Positions 15,573 to 24,826 of a stretch of 64,000 nucleotides of DNA are shown here, in pieces; within the stretch, counting starts at the first letter, position 1, and each line of letters begins with the position of its first letter. The notes under the pieces are model-generated. The model made no database searches, was not told where the DNA came from, and worked only from the letters and a program-made list of their open reading frames with translations. This DNA is from Streptomyces sp. F001 (GTDB lineage Bacteria > Actinomycetota > Actinomycetes > Streptomycetales > Streptomycetaceae): the NCBI RefSeq assembly GCF_004187715.1, contig NZ_QZWF01000013.1, positions 62,001-126,000 on the forward strand, read 5' to 3'. A program made the position numbers and the translations under genes.

Positions 15573-16889
15573 ATGACTTCAGCACGACGCACCACACGTC
15601 ACCGCCGTATCCGGGGTGCCCGCAAGCCCCTGATCGGCGGTCTCGCCGTGACCAGCACCGCCGTGAGCCTGCCGGCCAAGTTCCCTTACCTGTCAGCGGG
15701 TTACAACAACACCCGCGAGTGGACCCGGACGGCGACCGCAGTGGCCCCGAACGGCACCCTGCGCGTGGCCTGGCCCGCCTCGGACGGCATCCATGTCACC
15801 CCGCTCACCTCCGCCGGGAAGCGCTCGGGCGCGGACACGGTCGTCAAGGGGGCCAAGGAGGTCGGCGGGCTGGTCGCGCACAACGACGGCTTCGCGCTGC
15901 TCACCCGGGTCTCCGACAGCAACAAGTGGAAGGAGACGGCGGCCGCGATCGTCCGCTACACGGGCGGGAAGAAGACCTGGACCACCAAGCTCACCGGCAC
16001 CTCCACCAACGACACGGCCCCGCTGCTCGACGGTCAGCTCACCTGGAACGGCAAGAAGTACGGCGCGTACTTCGTCGTGCACGGCGCCGGAGGCTTCGCC
16101 GACGGACACTACGGCGACAAGTTGGCCTACGTCAGCGCCATGGGCGCGAAGCTCAGCGGCGGCTGGAGCTGGGGGTGCAGTCACAACGAGGGCATCGCCC
16201 TGCACGCCGAGTCCTCCGGCGCGTTCACCTCCCTCTGTTTCGACGACTGGCGTTCGGGTCTGTTCGTGTCGACGGGGATCGGCGCGCCCGACACCGCGCC
16301 GGTCGTGCAGCGTGAGCAGTGCTGGGCGGGGTACTGCGGCGGGACGTTCGCCGGCCGTACCGGCGATCTCGTCAAGTCCTCCACCGGCCGCTACGCGACC
16401 GCCTTCGCCTCCCGCGGCGCCGCGTCCGCCAAGAAGAACCCGGACGACGCGAGCGGTCGCGGCTGGACGGCCAAGCCGAGGACGAGCACCCACCAGGTAG
16501 CCGTGGCCTTCCTGAAGAACCGTAACTCCGGCCCCGGCAAGGCGATGTACCTCACCAGCGCGAAGGGCACCGAACACGTCAACGTGCGCATCGCCCCGTA
16601 CGGCAAGGACCGTCTCCTGCTGTCCTGGGAGTCCTTGAAGAACGCCAAGTGCACGAGCGGCACCTGCACGAGCACCTTCACGGGCACGCACCTCAGGCTC
16701 ATCGACTGGAACGGAAAGTTCCAGAGCGCGGACAAGGTGGTGAACGCGCGGATCACGGGCGATATCGCGGTCCAGAAGGACGGGACGCTGACGTGGGCGT
16801 ACGCCCCGGTCACACCGTCGTACGCGACCGCGCTCACGGGCGCGTCCCCGTCCTCGACGAAGCTGAGGATCGCCCGACTCACTCCGTGA
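15573..16889 (+). CDS. Secreted protein of unknown function
   Basis: A 438-residue exported protein. ATG 15573 follows AGGAAGG. The N-terminus is very basic (TTRHRRIRGARK), then hydrophobic (PLIGGLAVTSTAVSLPA), like a Sec or atypical Tat signal. The mature part is beta-rich with repeated Trp- and Gly-containing blades (WTRTATAVAPNGTLRVAW, KLSGGWSWGCSHNEGIALH), suggesting a beta-propeller-like or jelly-roll fold. Cysteines occur in pairs (CWAGYCGG, KCTSGTC), consistent with extracellular disulfides. I do not recognise a catalytic motif. It is flanked by convergent DUF2264 and divergent VOC genes and seems monocistronic. Confidence 0.72.
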   Translation: MTSARRTTRHRRIRGARKPLIGGLAVTSTAVSLPAKFPYLSAGYNNTREWTRTATAVAPNGTLRVAWPASDGIHVTPLTSAGKRSGADTVVKGAKEVGGLVAHNDGFALLTRVSDSNKWKETAAAIVRYTGGKKTWTTKLTGTSTNDTAPLLDGQLTWNGKKYGAYFVVHGAGGFADGHYGDKLAYVSAMGAKLSGGWSWGCSHNEGIALHAESSGAFTSLCFDDWRSGLFVSTGIGAPDTAPVVQREQCWAGYCGGTFAGRTGDLVKSSTGRYATAFASRGAASAKKNPDDASGRGWTAKPRTSTHQVAVAFLKNRNSGPGKAMYLTSAKGTEHVNVRIAPYGKDRLLLSWESLKNAKCTSGTCTSTFTGTHLRLIDWNGKFQSADKVVNARITGDIAVQKDGTLTWAYAPVTPSYATALTGASPSSTKLRIARLTP

Positions 16890-16927
16890 GGGGCCCCTGC
16901 CGGTGGAGCCGGCGAACGCCTCGGCGA

Positions 16928-18648
16928 TCACGCTGTTCCGGTCCCTGGCCCCGGGACCACTTCCACCCCGGAGCCGTCCAGCCGAACCCGCACCTCGGAT
17001 TCGCCGCTCCACCGCACCCTCAGCTCCCCCGCCCCCGTCCTGTGCACAGTCACCGTCTCCTCCAGCGGCACGGGATCCGGTTCACCGGTGAGCCGTGCCA
17101 GGGCGACGAAGAGGGTGCCGCCATCGTCACCGGTGACGCCCGCGAGGGAGCCGGTCAGCCCCAGGACAGGCAGCAGTTCGGCGCGCACACCGTCCCCCGT
17201 CGCCCACCCGGTGACCCGCACCGTCGTGCCGGGATCGGCGCCCGTCACCAGATGCGCCCGCACCTCGGCGGCCCCGTGCGCGAGCACCACGCTGGTCACC
17301 CGTACCCCGTCCCCGACTGTGTGCCGGGACGCCGCCCAGCCTCCCCGACCCCCAACGGCACGATGTCCGTCCGGCTCGGATCGTCGCCGACGATCACGCT
17401 GTTGTCGTACGCCCCCTCGTACGACGCCGAGGGCTCCGTCACCGTCGAGTACGCGAGTCGCGTGTAGTACGGGTCGTAGCGGACGTCCTCGCTGCCGTGG
17501 TTGTGGAGGCGGACGACGCCGTCCGAACGTGTGGACTGGAGCAGCCAGTTGGGGGCGGCGATCGGAGTGACCGCGTCCGCGCGCTCCGCCGGGGCCGGTT
17601 CCTCGGCCGCCGTCCACACCTCGTGGTCGGGCGGCAGCAGCAGGCCGAGGAAGCCCTTGCTGGCCCAGTACGGGGACGCGGGGCCCGAATAGCCTTGCAG
17701 TACGGTGGAGTTGGGGCCGTGCCAGCCCAGCGTCAGCAGGCCCCGTCCGTCCACCGCGCCCCGCTCCAGGAAGTACCGCAGCGCCCCGGAAGCCAGCCGC
17801 CGCGTCTCCCCCGGTGCCAGCGGCGTGTGGCCCGTCAGCGCGCCCAGCCACAGCGGGGCCGTGGTCGCGAAGCGGTACGTCAGAGAACGGCCCTGGTGCA
17901 TCGGGGCACCGTCGCCTCCGAACAGGCGGGCGTAGTCGTCGAGGTGGCGGGAGAGCCGGCCGCCGTACAGGTCCAGCAGTCGGGTGTCATCCGCCAGCCA
18001 TGCGTGCAGCACCGGATACAGGTGCATCGCCCAGCCGTTGTAGTAGTCGAACTTGCGGCCGTCGCCGTCGGTGTACCAGCCGTCTCCGACGTACCACTGC
18101 TCGATCCGCTCCAGCCCCCGCTCGATCGCCTTCCCGGACGCCTCCGGCTCGTGGCCGATCTCCTGGAGGAAACCGGCGACCGTGACCGGGAACAGCTCCC
18201 AGTTGCAGGGCCAGGCCTCGGCGGTCAGCGCGTCGCCGAGCCAGGCCGCCGCCCGCTGTCGTACGCCGTCGTCCAGGCGGTCCCACAGCAGCGGCCTGGT
18301 CAGCCGTAGCGCGAGGGCGACGGAGGCCGCCTCGACGAGCGGCTGGCTGCGGTCCTCGATGCGGGGCCAGACGCCGTCCACTCCGGAGGCGAGGCCGTCG
18401 GCGTACCGCTCGAGCGCGGTCTCGTCCCTGCGGAAGGCCGCGAGGAGCAGCGTACGGGCGTACCCCTCCAGTCCGTCGGAGAGGCGGCCCGACCAGCTCT
18501 CACGATCACCGGGGAAGTGGTAGAGGGCATGGTCCTCGGTGGCGTACGGCGCCACGGCGGCGAGCAGGGCGTCGGCCGCCGCCTCCCAGTGGCGGCGGGT
18601 GTACCCGGTGTGCGGGCTGAGGGCGCGGTCGTCCCGGGGCAGATCCAT
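16928..18648 (-). pseudogene. DUF2264 protein, frameshifted
   Basis: From ATG 18648 the frame encodes ~440 residues of a DUF2264 protein: an (alpha/alpha)-barrel-like N-terminal domain (GYTRRHWEAAADALL, WPCNWELFPVTVAGFLQEIG, FDYYNGWAMHLYPVLHAW) that in this family is linked to heteropolysaccharide breakdown. After VPLGVGE near 17342 the frame goes wrong and ends at 17296. The neighbouring frame continues the homology at once (GWAASRHTVGDGVRVTSVVL) to a stop at 16928. Adding one G in the GAGGC at about 17340 would restore a protein of ~572 residues. Either a recent mutation or a base-calling error. A GGAAACGGTTTCC palindrome covers the ribosome-binding region. Confidence 0.82.
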
Positions 18649-18649
18649 C

Positions 18650-18662
18650 GGAAACGGTTTCC
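18650..18662. promoter_or_regulatory. LacI-type operator at the start of the DUF2264 gene
   Basis: A perfect palindrome with a central base, GGAAACGGTTTCC, begins 2 bases upstream of the ATG at 18648 and overlaps its Shine-Dalgarno region. It resembles the AACCGGTTTCC sites near the lacI genes of this window. Confidence 0.55.
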
Positions 18663-18673
18663 TTCCAGCTGGG

Positions 18674-18709
18674 CCTGGGCCGCCCCGGTTCCGGTCAGGG
18701 CGGCCCAGG
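18674..18709. terminator. Terminator hairpin after the esterase gene
   Basis: A perfect 12-bp inverted repeat (18674-18685 with 18698-18709) with a 12-nt loop lies directly downstream of the stop at 18713 of the minus-strand esterase and upstream of the DUF2264 start. Confidence 0.75.
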
Positions 18710-18712
18710 GGC

Positions 18713-19765
18713 TCATCCCACCCTCACCCTGCCCGCGGGCACCAGACGCTGGGCGACGAGTTCATCACGGACCAGCTCGGCGTAGGCGGTGGCGCCGCGC
18801 ACCGAGGTGTGGGTGTTGTCCCGTTTCTCGTTGTAGAGGTACAGCGCCTTGGAGGCCTCGACGCCCAGGGATTCCACCAGTGCTTTCGTCTTTGCCGTGA
18901 GGTCGATCAGTGGGGCCTCGCGGTCGGCGGCGACCGAGCGGATGACGGCCGGGTGGTCGACGCCGAGGCCGTTGACGAGGAGGGCGGTGCCGTTGTTCAG
19001 GGTGCCGTCGGCGTTGAACCAGCGTCGCACGACGGGGGTGACGAGGACCGGGCGGCCGCCCTGCGCGCGGACGCCGTCCACGAGGGCCTCGAGGTTGGCC
19101 CGGTAGGTGGCCTCGTCGGTCGTCTTGTCGTTGTGGGCGAGTTGGACGAGCACGAGGTCGCCACGGCGGATCTGCGGCTGGACGGTGGCCCAGAGCTTCG
19201 GGTTCTCCAGATACGTGACCGTGCTTTCGCCGGAGTCGGCGTAGTTCGCGACGGACGTGCCCTTGCGCAGGTACTGCGGCAGCTGCTGGCCCCATCCGTA
19301 GTAGGGGTCGCCGGGCTGGTCGCAGACGGTGGAGTCGCCGACGAGGAAGATCTGCCGGACGTGCCGGGCGGGGGTGACGCGGATGTCGGCGAGTGCGGGG
19401 GCCGTGCCGCCGAGCACCAGGTCGAGGCCGGCGACGCCGTCGGCTCCCGTCGGCTCGCCCTCGGGTGTGCGGACGTTCACCATGAAGCTGCGGGCGGCAC
19501 GCTCACCGGCCGCGACGGCCGTCTCGGGGAGCAGGGCGCGCCGGGTCTCGCCGCCGATGCTGGTGCTGGACGCCGTCTCGCCGCCGAGGAGCACCTGGAC
19601 GTCGTACGTGCCGGGCGGGACGTCGAAGTGGCAGGCGGTGGCGGTGCAGTTCACCGGTGACGAGACCGGTCCCGAGGACGACTCGGGGGCTGCGTGGGCC
19701 GGTACGGCCGTCAGGCCGGCACTCAGGGTGACCGCCGCCAGGACGGCGAGGTGGAAACGTCTCAT
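18713..19765 (-). CDS. Rhamnogalacturonan acetylesterase-like SGNH hydrolase (CE12)
   Basis: A 350-residue secreted esterase. ATG 19765 gives a signal peptide RRFHLAVLAAVTLSAGLTAVPAHAA. A ~110-residue beta-sandwich precedes the SGNH domain, which has block I FLVGDSTVCD (catalytic Ser), block II with YGWGQQLPQYL, block III QLAHNDK, and the block V acid-base pair DNTHTSVRGA. The N-terminal sandwich plus CE12-like SGNH layout is that of bacterial rhamnogalacturonan or other pectic acetylesterases. It likely removes acetyl groups from pectic substrate before lyases and glycosidases act. The promoter holds an AAGCGCTT operator. Confidence 0.87.
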   Translation of the reverse strand: MRRFHLAVLAAVTLSAGLTAVPAHAAPESSSGPVSSPVNCTATACHFDVPPGTYDVQVLLGGETASSTSIGGETRRALLPETAVAAGERAARSFMVNVRTPEGEPTGADGVAGLDLVLGGTAPALADIRVTPARHVRQIFLVGDSTVCDQPGDPYYGWGQQLPQYLRKGTSVANYADSGESTVTYLENPKLWATVQPQIRRGDLVLVQLAHNDKTTDEATYRANLEALVDGVRAQGGRPVLVTPVVRRWFNADGTLNNGTALLVNGLGVDHPAVIRSVAADREAPLIDLTAKTKALVESLGVEASKALYLYNEKRDNTHTSVRGATAYAELVRDELVAQRLVPAGRVRVG

Positions 19766-19805
19766 GCGCGACTCCTCCGACAGGTCGACAAAGCCTGGCT
19801 GCTGG

Positions 19806-19835
19806 ACGGTACCGCTCACAGCAAGCGCTTTCCAA
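19806..19835 (-). promoter_or_regulatory. Esterase promoter with LacI-type operator
   Basis: On the minus strand TTGGAA (19835-19830) and TACCGT (19811-19806) are 18 bp apart. The palindrome AAGCGCTT (19823-19830) lies at the -35 side of the spacer. The same core occurs upstream of the third lacI gene (44720-44727), suggesting that this regulator represses the esterase. Confidence 0.6.
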
Positions 19836-19927
19836 CCCTTGCGGTGAGCGGTTCGTGGGCGACCGGCTGTCTCAGCGCGGGCACGTCGATCGACGCGATC
19901 GATCCGCCGGCCTGATCCCGAGGCGGA

Positions 19928-21340
19928 TCATGTCTCGCGCGTCCACTGCTGATTGGTTCCTCCGTTGCAGGTGTACGTGATGATCGCGGCGGAGTTGGCG
20001 GTGGACGCGCCGGACACGTCCAGGCACTCGCCGGTCGCGCGGGATCTGACGTGCACGTAGCTGCCCGTGGTGGTGAGCGACCACTGCTGACTGGTGGCCG
20101 ACGCGTTGCAGTTCTCCTGGGTGACCGTGCTCGCGTTCTCCTGCACGCACAGGGAGCTGTTGCGCACCATCAGCTGGTAGTAACCGCTTCCGACGGACTT
20201 GAACCAGTACTTCTGGTTGTTGCCGCCGTTGCAGTCGTACTGCTTGAGCTGGGCGCCCTGCCACAGCGACTGGCCGGTGACGTCGGCGCACCTGGAGCTG
20301 TGCCGGGCGATCAGCGTGTGGTACGTGGCACTCGTCCCGCTGATCGTCCCGGCCGCCGCGTCGACGGTGACCTCCGGGGACCAGGACATCGACAGCGAGG
20401 TCGAGGTGGGGAAGGTCAGCGGCAGCCAGACGTAGCGGGAGTCGTTGACGGTCCCGCCGAAGGAGTTGCCCCAGCGGTCGCCCAGGTACAGGTACGAGGT
20501 GCCCGAACTGCCCTGCACCGGAAGGACGTACGTGGTCTGGGAGCCGTACGCCGTCGAGTCGCCGACGTTCGTCATCGCCGACCAGGGGCCCGCGAGGTTC
20601 GTGGCCGTCGCGTACTGCTGCTGGTTGGGGCTCCAGCCGGTGGCGCCCGACGTCAGCATGAAGTACACCCCGTTGCGCTTGAACAGCGCCGGGGCCTCGC
20701 GGTGTCCGCCGTGCCAGGGGTCGGCGACCAGGGCGGCGATGCCGGTGTAGTCGCTGGTCAGGCGGTAGATGTGCAGGTCGTAGTTCTCACGGGCGGCAGA
20801 GACCATGTAACCGGTTCCGTCGGTGTCGACGAAGACCGTGATGTCCCGGGACATGTGCTGGCCGAGCGGGCGGAAGCTGCCCTGCCAGGTGTAGTTGCCG
20901 TCGACCGTGTCCGAGACGGCGACGGCGGCACGGGCCTCGCTGTAGTCGGAACCGTTTTCCTTGTGCATCCACATCACGAACTTGCCGGTGGACGCGTTGT
21001 ACATGACCTTCGGCCGCTCGATGTTGGCGACGGCCAGCTCCGAGTGGGTGGACTGGGCCAGGACGTGGTTCCTGAACTCCCAGTTCTTCAGGTCGGTGGA
21101 GCGGTAGGCGTCCACGTAACGGAACGTGTTGTCGGCGTTGCGGTGCTCGCCGAACCAGTAGTAGTACGAGCCGACCTTGATGACCCCGCCGCCGTGGGCG
21201 TGCACGGGGTTGCCGGACATGTCCGTGAACTGGGTGCCGTTGGCGATGGTCTGGGGTGCGGCGCTCGCCGGGGCGGCGGTGACCAGGGCACCGGCGAGCG
21301 CACAGCACAGCGCCAGGAGGATCGCGTACGCGCGTCTCAT
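19928..21340 (-). CDS. GH43 (subfamily 24-like) galactanase with C-terminal ricin-B (CBM13-like) domain
   Basis: A 470-residue secreted enzyme. The signal is RRAYAILLALCCALAGALVTAAPASA. Residues ~30-330 form a five-bladed propeller with HAHGGGVIKVGSYYYWFGEH, NIERPKVMYNASTGKFVMWMH (Glu likely the acid), SRDITVFVDTDGTGYM and GHREAPALFKRNGVYF. This matches exo-beta-1,3-galactanase-type GH43_24, a subfamily known to lack the usual catalytic-base Asp, as here. Residues ~340-470 are a ricin-B trefoil with three QxW repeats (NNQKYWF, TSQQWSL, TNQQWTRE) for galactan binding. It overlaps the upstream GH43 gene by 4 bases (ATGA). Substrate inferred: type II arabinogalactan side chains. Confidence 0.87.
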   Translation of the reverse strand: MRRAYAILLALCCALAGALVTAAPASAAPQTIANGTQFTDMSGNPVHAHGGGVIKVGSYYYWFGEHRNADNTFRYVDAYRSTDLKNWEFRNHVLAQSTHSELAVANIERPKVMYNASTGKFVMWMHKENGSDYSEARAAVAVSDTVDGNYTWQGSFRPLGQHMSRDITVFVDTDGTGYMVSAARENYDLHIYRLTSDYTGIAALVADPWHGGHREAPALFKRNGVYFMLTSGATGWSPNQQQYATATNLAGPWSAMTNVGDSTAYGSQTTYVLPVQGSSGTSYLYLGDRWGNSFGGTVNDSRYVWLPLTFPTSTSLSMSWSPEVTVDAAAGTISGTSATYHTLIARHSSRCADVTGQSLWQGAQLKQYDCNGGNNQKYWFKSVGSGYYQLMVRNSSLCVQENASTVTQENCNASATSQQWSLTTTGSYVHVRSRATGECLDVSGASTANSAAIITYTCNGGTNQQWTRET

Positions 21341-22356
21341 CTCACGCCCCCTGCCGCAGCGGTGTCGGCGACGGGGACGCCGAAGTCGGGCGTGCCGTCC
21401 GGCTTCCAGCCGAGGGTCTGGACGCGGGTGTGGCGGTTGGGGTCGTTGAGCGGATCGCCGTTGATCTCCTTGTACTGGCGGGCGTGGTACACGAGGACGT
21501 CGGTGCGGCCGTCCTCGGCGACCGTGAAGCAGTTGTGGCCCGGGCCGTACTGCTTGGTGGTGTCGTTGCTGGTGAAGACCGGGGTCGGGGACTTCGACCA
21601 GTTGGCCGGGTTCATGAGGTCGCTGTCGGCGGGGGCGGTGAGCAGGCCCATGCAGTAGTTGTGGTCGGTGGCGCTCGCGGAGTAGGTCATGAAGACGCGG
21701 CCGCCCCGCTGGAGGACGTACGCGCCCTCGTTGACCTTGTAGCCGATGCACTCCCAGTCGTACTCGGGGGTCGAGAGCCGGACCTGGGGGCCCGTCAGGG
21801 TCCAGGGGTTCGCCATCCTGCTCAGCCACAGGGCGGTGTTGTTGTCCATGCCGGGCTCGTGCTGGGCCCAGGCGAGGTAGCGGGTGCCGCGGTGGGTGAA
21901 GGTGGTCGCGTCCAGGGAGAAGGTCTCCCACGCCGTCTTGATCCGGCCCTTCTCGACCCAGGTGCCGCGGAAGGGGTTGGGGTGGGAGTTCTCCAGGACC
22001 CAGATGCGGATCTGCCACACGTCCTCGGCGGGCGCGGCGGCGAAGTAGATGTACCACTTGCCGCCGATCCGGTGCATCTCCGGCGCCCAGATGTGGGCGC
22101 CCATGTCGCCGGTCGGGTGCGCCCGCCAGATGACGGACTCGGCGGCGGTCGTGAGGCCGTTCAGGGTGCGGGAGCGGCGCAGGATGATGCGGTCGTACTC
22201 GGGGGCGGTGGCGGTGAAGTAGTAGAAGCCGTCGGTGTGGCGGGTGATGTGCGGGTCGGCGCGGTGGGGGACGAGGGGGTTCACGTAGGGGCCTGCTGCC
22301 TTCGGCTTCGCGGTGGGGTGGCTGCCAGGGCCGTTGCGGGTGCGGCGGCCAGGCAC
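21337..22356 (-). CDS. GH43 family glycosidase; export signal apparently disrupted
   Basis: As read from GTG 22356, a 339-residue protein with the full GH43 triad: base Asp in HRADPHITRH, modulator Asp in FSLDATTF, and acid Glu in NEGAYVLQRG. Members act as alpha-L-arabinofuranosidases, xylosidases or galactanases. The expected signal peptide is in other frames: ATG 22427 starts MSRADDLPPTPDRRLVLR, a twin-arginine start, and CLAAAPATALAAT follows in that frame, but it does not join the mature part. At least one net frameshift between ~22310 and ~22380 separates them. Either the enzyme is now cytoplasmic or the sequence has an error. It is coupled to the downstream GH43_24 gene by ATGA. Confidence 0.78.
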   Translation of the reverse strand: MPGRRTRNGPGSHPTAKPKAAGPYVNPLVPHRADPHITRHTDGFYYFTATAPEYDRIILRRSRTLNGLTTAAESVIWRAHPTGDMGAHIWAPEMHRIGGKWYIYFAAAPAEDVWQIRIWVLENSHPNPFRGTWVEKGRIKTAWETFSLDATTFTHRGTRYLAWAQHEPGMDNNTALWLSRMANPWTLTGPQVRLSTPEYDWECIGYKVNEGAYVLQRGGRVFMTYSASATDHNYCMGLLTAPADSDLMNPANWSKSPTPVFTSNDTTKQYGPGHNCFTVAEDGRTDVLVYHARQYKEINGDPLNDPNRHTRVQTLGWKPDGTPDFGVPVADTAAAGGVR

Positions 22357-22607
22357 CCGCGGCGAGGGCGGCGCCTCAGCACCAGTCGGCGGTCGGGGGT
22401 GGGGGGCAGGTCGTCGGCGCGGCTCATGCGGACTGCCTCTCGGTCTCGGTGGCCTGTCGACTCTCTAGTTCGAGATTTCGTACGACATCTGTTATTCCGA
22501 ACGCCGAAAAGGTAAGGGTGTGTTACGAGGAGGTCAACGGGTCCGGCGAGACAAAGAGGAACGCGAATTTCTGTTATCGGCGGCAGCCTCCGCCCGTCCC
22601 CGGTCAC

Positions 22608-24704
22608 GTGCGCAGCCTTACTCACAGGACAGCAGCGGCCGCCGGCGCCCTCGCGACGGTCGCCCTCATGGTCACCGCTCCCCCGGCGACGGCCGCCGGC
22701 CCCCGGGACGTCACCCCTGACGTGCTCGCGGACCGGGACGTGACGCTCACCGGCGACACGGTCGTCACCGTCCCGTCCGGGACGACGACATACGACGGCG
22801 TCTTCCGCGGCGAGGGCACGCTCACCGTGCGCGGCAGCGGGACGCTGGTTCTGACCAAGGACAGCGACTTCACCCTGCCGAAGTCCCGGCAGCGGCAGAA
22901 GGTGACCACGCAGGGCGGCAACCACCCGTACGTCACCACGACCGACCCCGACCCACCGGCGATCACCGTCGAGCGCGGCGCCACGCTCCAGTACGGCAAC
23001 GGCGGGACGACCGGCCTGATCGGCCACTTCCCGTACAACACGCCCGCGTTCCGGCTCAACCAGGACAACATCCGGGTCGACGGCACCCTGCGCCTGTCCC
23101 TGAAGAGCGCCTATAACCTGGGCACCATCAGCGGCTCGGGGCTGATCACCCAGCCGAGGTTCCTCTGGGGCACCTGGGACCTGTCGGGCACCCACCCTTT
23201 CTCCGGGGTGATCGACAACGGTACGCAGGTCAACGCCGGACGGCCGGAGTTCGCGACGTCGCTGCCGAGCGTACGCAAGATCCTCAACCAGGGCACGTAC
23301 ACCGTGGACACCCCACTCGGCCGGACCGTCACCATGGGGATGGACTTCTACCAGCGCGAGTACGGCAGCGACATCAACGTCCAGTCGCGGCCCGGCAGCA
23401 AGGTCGTGCTCACCGGCCGGTACAGCTGGTCCGACCAGGGCGGCGACACGAACCCCTCGCTCAGCGACCCCGCGCTGAACTGGACGCCCGCGCGCAAGAA
23501 CGTCAACAAGCGCGGCACCAACATCAAGGGCGCGAACGTCCAGTGGGGCGACGGCACGACGAACAAGATCTTCATGCCGGGGACCGCCGAGACGGTCTAC
23601 ATCAACCTGCTGGCCGCTCGGTCGCGTTCCCTGCTCACCTTCGACTACAACGGGCCGGTGACGCTGGGCGCCCCCATCGGCGGCGGCCGGTTCCACGACA
23701 CCCTGGCCGCGCCCGGCGCCGGGGACGTCGTCATCGCGGGAACGCGCGGGAACGACGTGACCTTCGCGGCGAAGCAGTACTACGACGGCTCGACCACCGT
23801 CGAGAAGGGCGCGGTGCTGCGGCTGGGGTCGGCGCAGGGTGACGGCTCGCTGTGGACGGACGGCGACCTGTGCCGGGTGGTGAACGACGGCACGCTCGTG
23901 GTGCGGAACGCGTCGACGCCGGTCTCGCTGTCCCGGGTCAGCGGCTCCGGGGCGTTCGTGCAGTCGGGCGCGGCGACCACGACGCTGGCCGGGAACGGGG
24001 TGACGTACACCGGCACGACGACGGTCAGGAAGGGCACGCTGGCGCTGCGCTCGGGGGCCACGCTCACCCGCAGCAGGGCGATCCGGCTGACGTCGGCGGG
24101 CGCGCGGCTGGACGTCGGTGCCTCAGGGCTGCGGGTGACGACCACACTCACCGGCAAGGGCACCGTGAAGGGGGCGGTGACCAACGAGGGCGTGGTCGCG
24201 GGCGGGCTCACGGTGACCGGGGGCTACACGCAGCACTCGGACGGTCAACTGGTCCTGGGTGGCACGCCGTTGAAGGTGACCGGCGGATCGGTACGACTGG
24301 CCGGCGACCTCGACCTGTCCGCCGCCGGGAACGACCCGGACCGCGAGATCACCGTCCTCGACAACAAGGGCCGGGGGACGACGAAGGGCGCCTTCGAGGG
24401 CCTGCGCGAGGGCACCGAGGTGAAGCTCGCCGACACCGCCTATCGCATCACCTACCGGGGCGGCGACGGCAACGACGTCGTCCTCACCGCCGCCGCCGAG
24501 AGCCCGTCGGCGTCCCCGGCCCACGCACCGGCATCCGGCGCGCCGACGCCGGGCACGCGCAGCGCGAGCACCGCCGACGACTCCGGGCTGGGCTGGTGGC
24601 CGTACGTCCTCGCCGCCGGGCTGCTGGGCGGGCTCCTGATCCCGGCGACGCGACGCACCCGCCGCGGGCGACGGCGCGGCGGACGGCACGCCGCCCACGG
24701 GTGA
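22608..24704 (+). CDS. Surface-anchored beta-helix protein with autotransporter-type repeats
   Basis: About 698 residues from GTG 22608, which gives a clear signal peptide (RTAAAAGALATVALMVTAPPATAA); the start is uncertain as no good Shine-Dalgarno precedes it. The body is made of short beta-strand repeats rich in Gly/Thr/Val, e.g. GSGAFVQSGAATTTLAGNG and YTGTTTVRKGTLALRSGA. These are the T-x-V-x-x-G-T-L type repeats of autotransporter passenger domains, i.e. a parallel beta-helix. A Ser/Pro/Ala stalk (~640-670) precedes a membrane helix WWPYVLAAGLLGGLLIP and an Arg-rich tail, so the protein is membrane anchored facing outside. It lies among polysaccharide enzymes and may bind or hold substrate. 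A catalytic role is possible but not seen. Confidence 0.72.
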   Translation: MRSLTHRTAAAAGALATVALMVTAPPATAAGPRDVTPDVLADRDVTLTGDTVVTVPSGTTTYDGVFRGEGTLTVRGSGTLVLTKDSDFTLPKSRQRQKVTTQGGNHPYVTTTDPDPPAITVERGATLQYGNGGTTGLIGHFPYNTPAFRLNQDNIRVDGTLRLSLKSAYNLGTISGSGLITQPRFLWGTWDLSGTHPFSGVIDNGTQVNAGRPEFATSLPSVRKILNQGTYTVDTPLGRTVTMGMDFYQREYGSDINVQSRPGSKVVLTGRYSWSDQGGDTNPSLSDPALNWTPARKNVNKRGTNIKGANVQWGDGTTNKIFMPGTAETVYINLLAARSRSLLTFDYNGPVTLGAPIGGGRFHDTLAAPGAGDVVIAGTRGNDVTFAAKQYYDGSTTVEKGAVLRLGSAQGDGSLWTDGDLCRVVNDGTLVVRNASTPVSLSRVSGSGAFVQSGAATTTLAGNGVTYTGTTTVRKGTLALRSGATLTRSRAIRLTSAGARLDVGASGLRVTTTLTGKGTVKGAVTNEGVVAGGLTVTGGYTQHSDGQLVLGGTPLKVTGGSVRLAGDLDLSAAGNDPDREITVLDNKGRGTTKGAFEGLREGTEVKLADTAYRITYRGGDGNDVVLTAAAESPSASPAHAPASGAPTPGTRSASTADDSGLGWWPYVLAAGLLGGLLIPATRRTRRGRRRGGRHAAHG

Positions 24705-24779
24705 CTCCTGGTCCGCGTCGGCCGGTCGGTGGTGTGCAGGGGGCATCACCGGCCGGCCGGCGCCTGACGTGCTGCCGCA

Positions 24780-24796
24780 GCGCCCCGAAGGGGCGC
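24780..24796. terminator. Terminator-like hairpin
   Basis: Perfect 7-bp stem GCGCCCC-GAA-GGGGCGC, 76 bases after the stop of the surface protein. The CCCCGAAGGGG core is a common streptomycete terminator sequence. Confidence 0.6.
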
Positions 24797-24826
24797 GGGG
24801 CTGTACCGACATGCGGCTCCGCCGCG

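Noticed and set aside
21341..22057. N-terminal extension of the GH43_24 frame
   Set aside because: This part lies inside the upstream GH43 gene in a shadow frame; the signal peptide at 21340 defines the real start.
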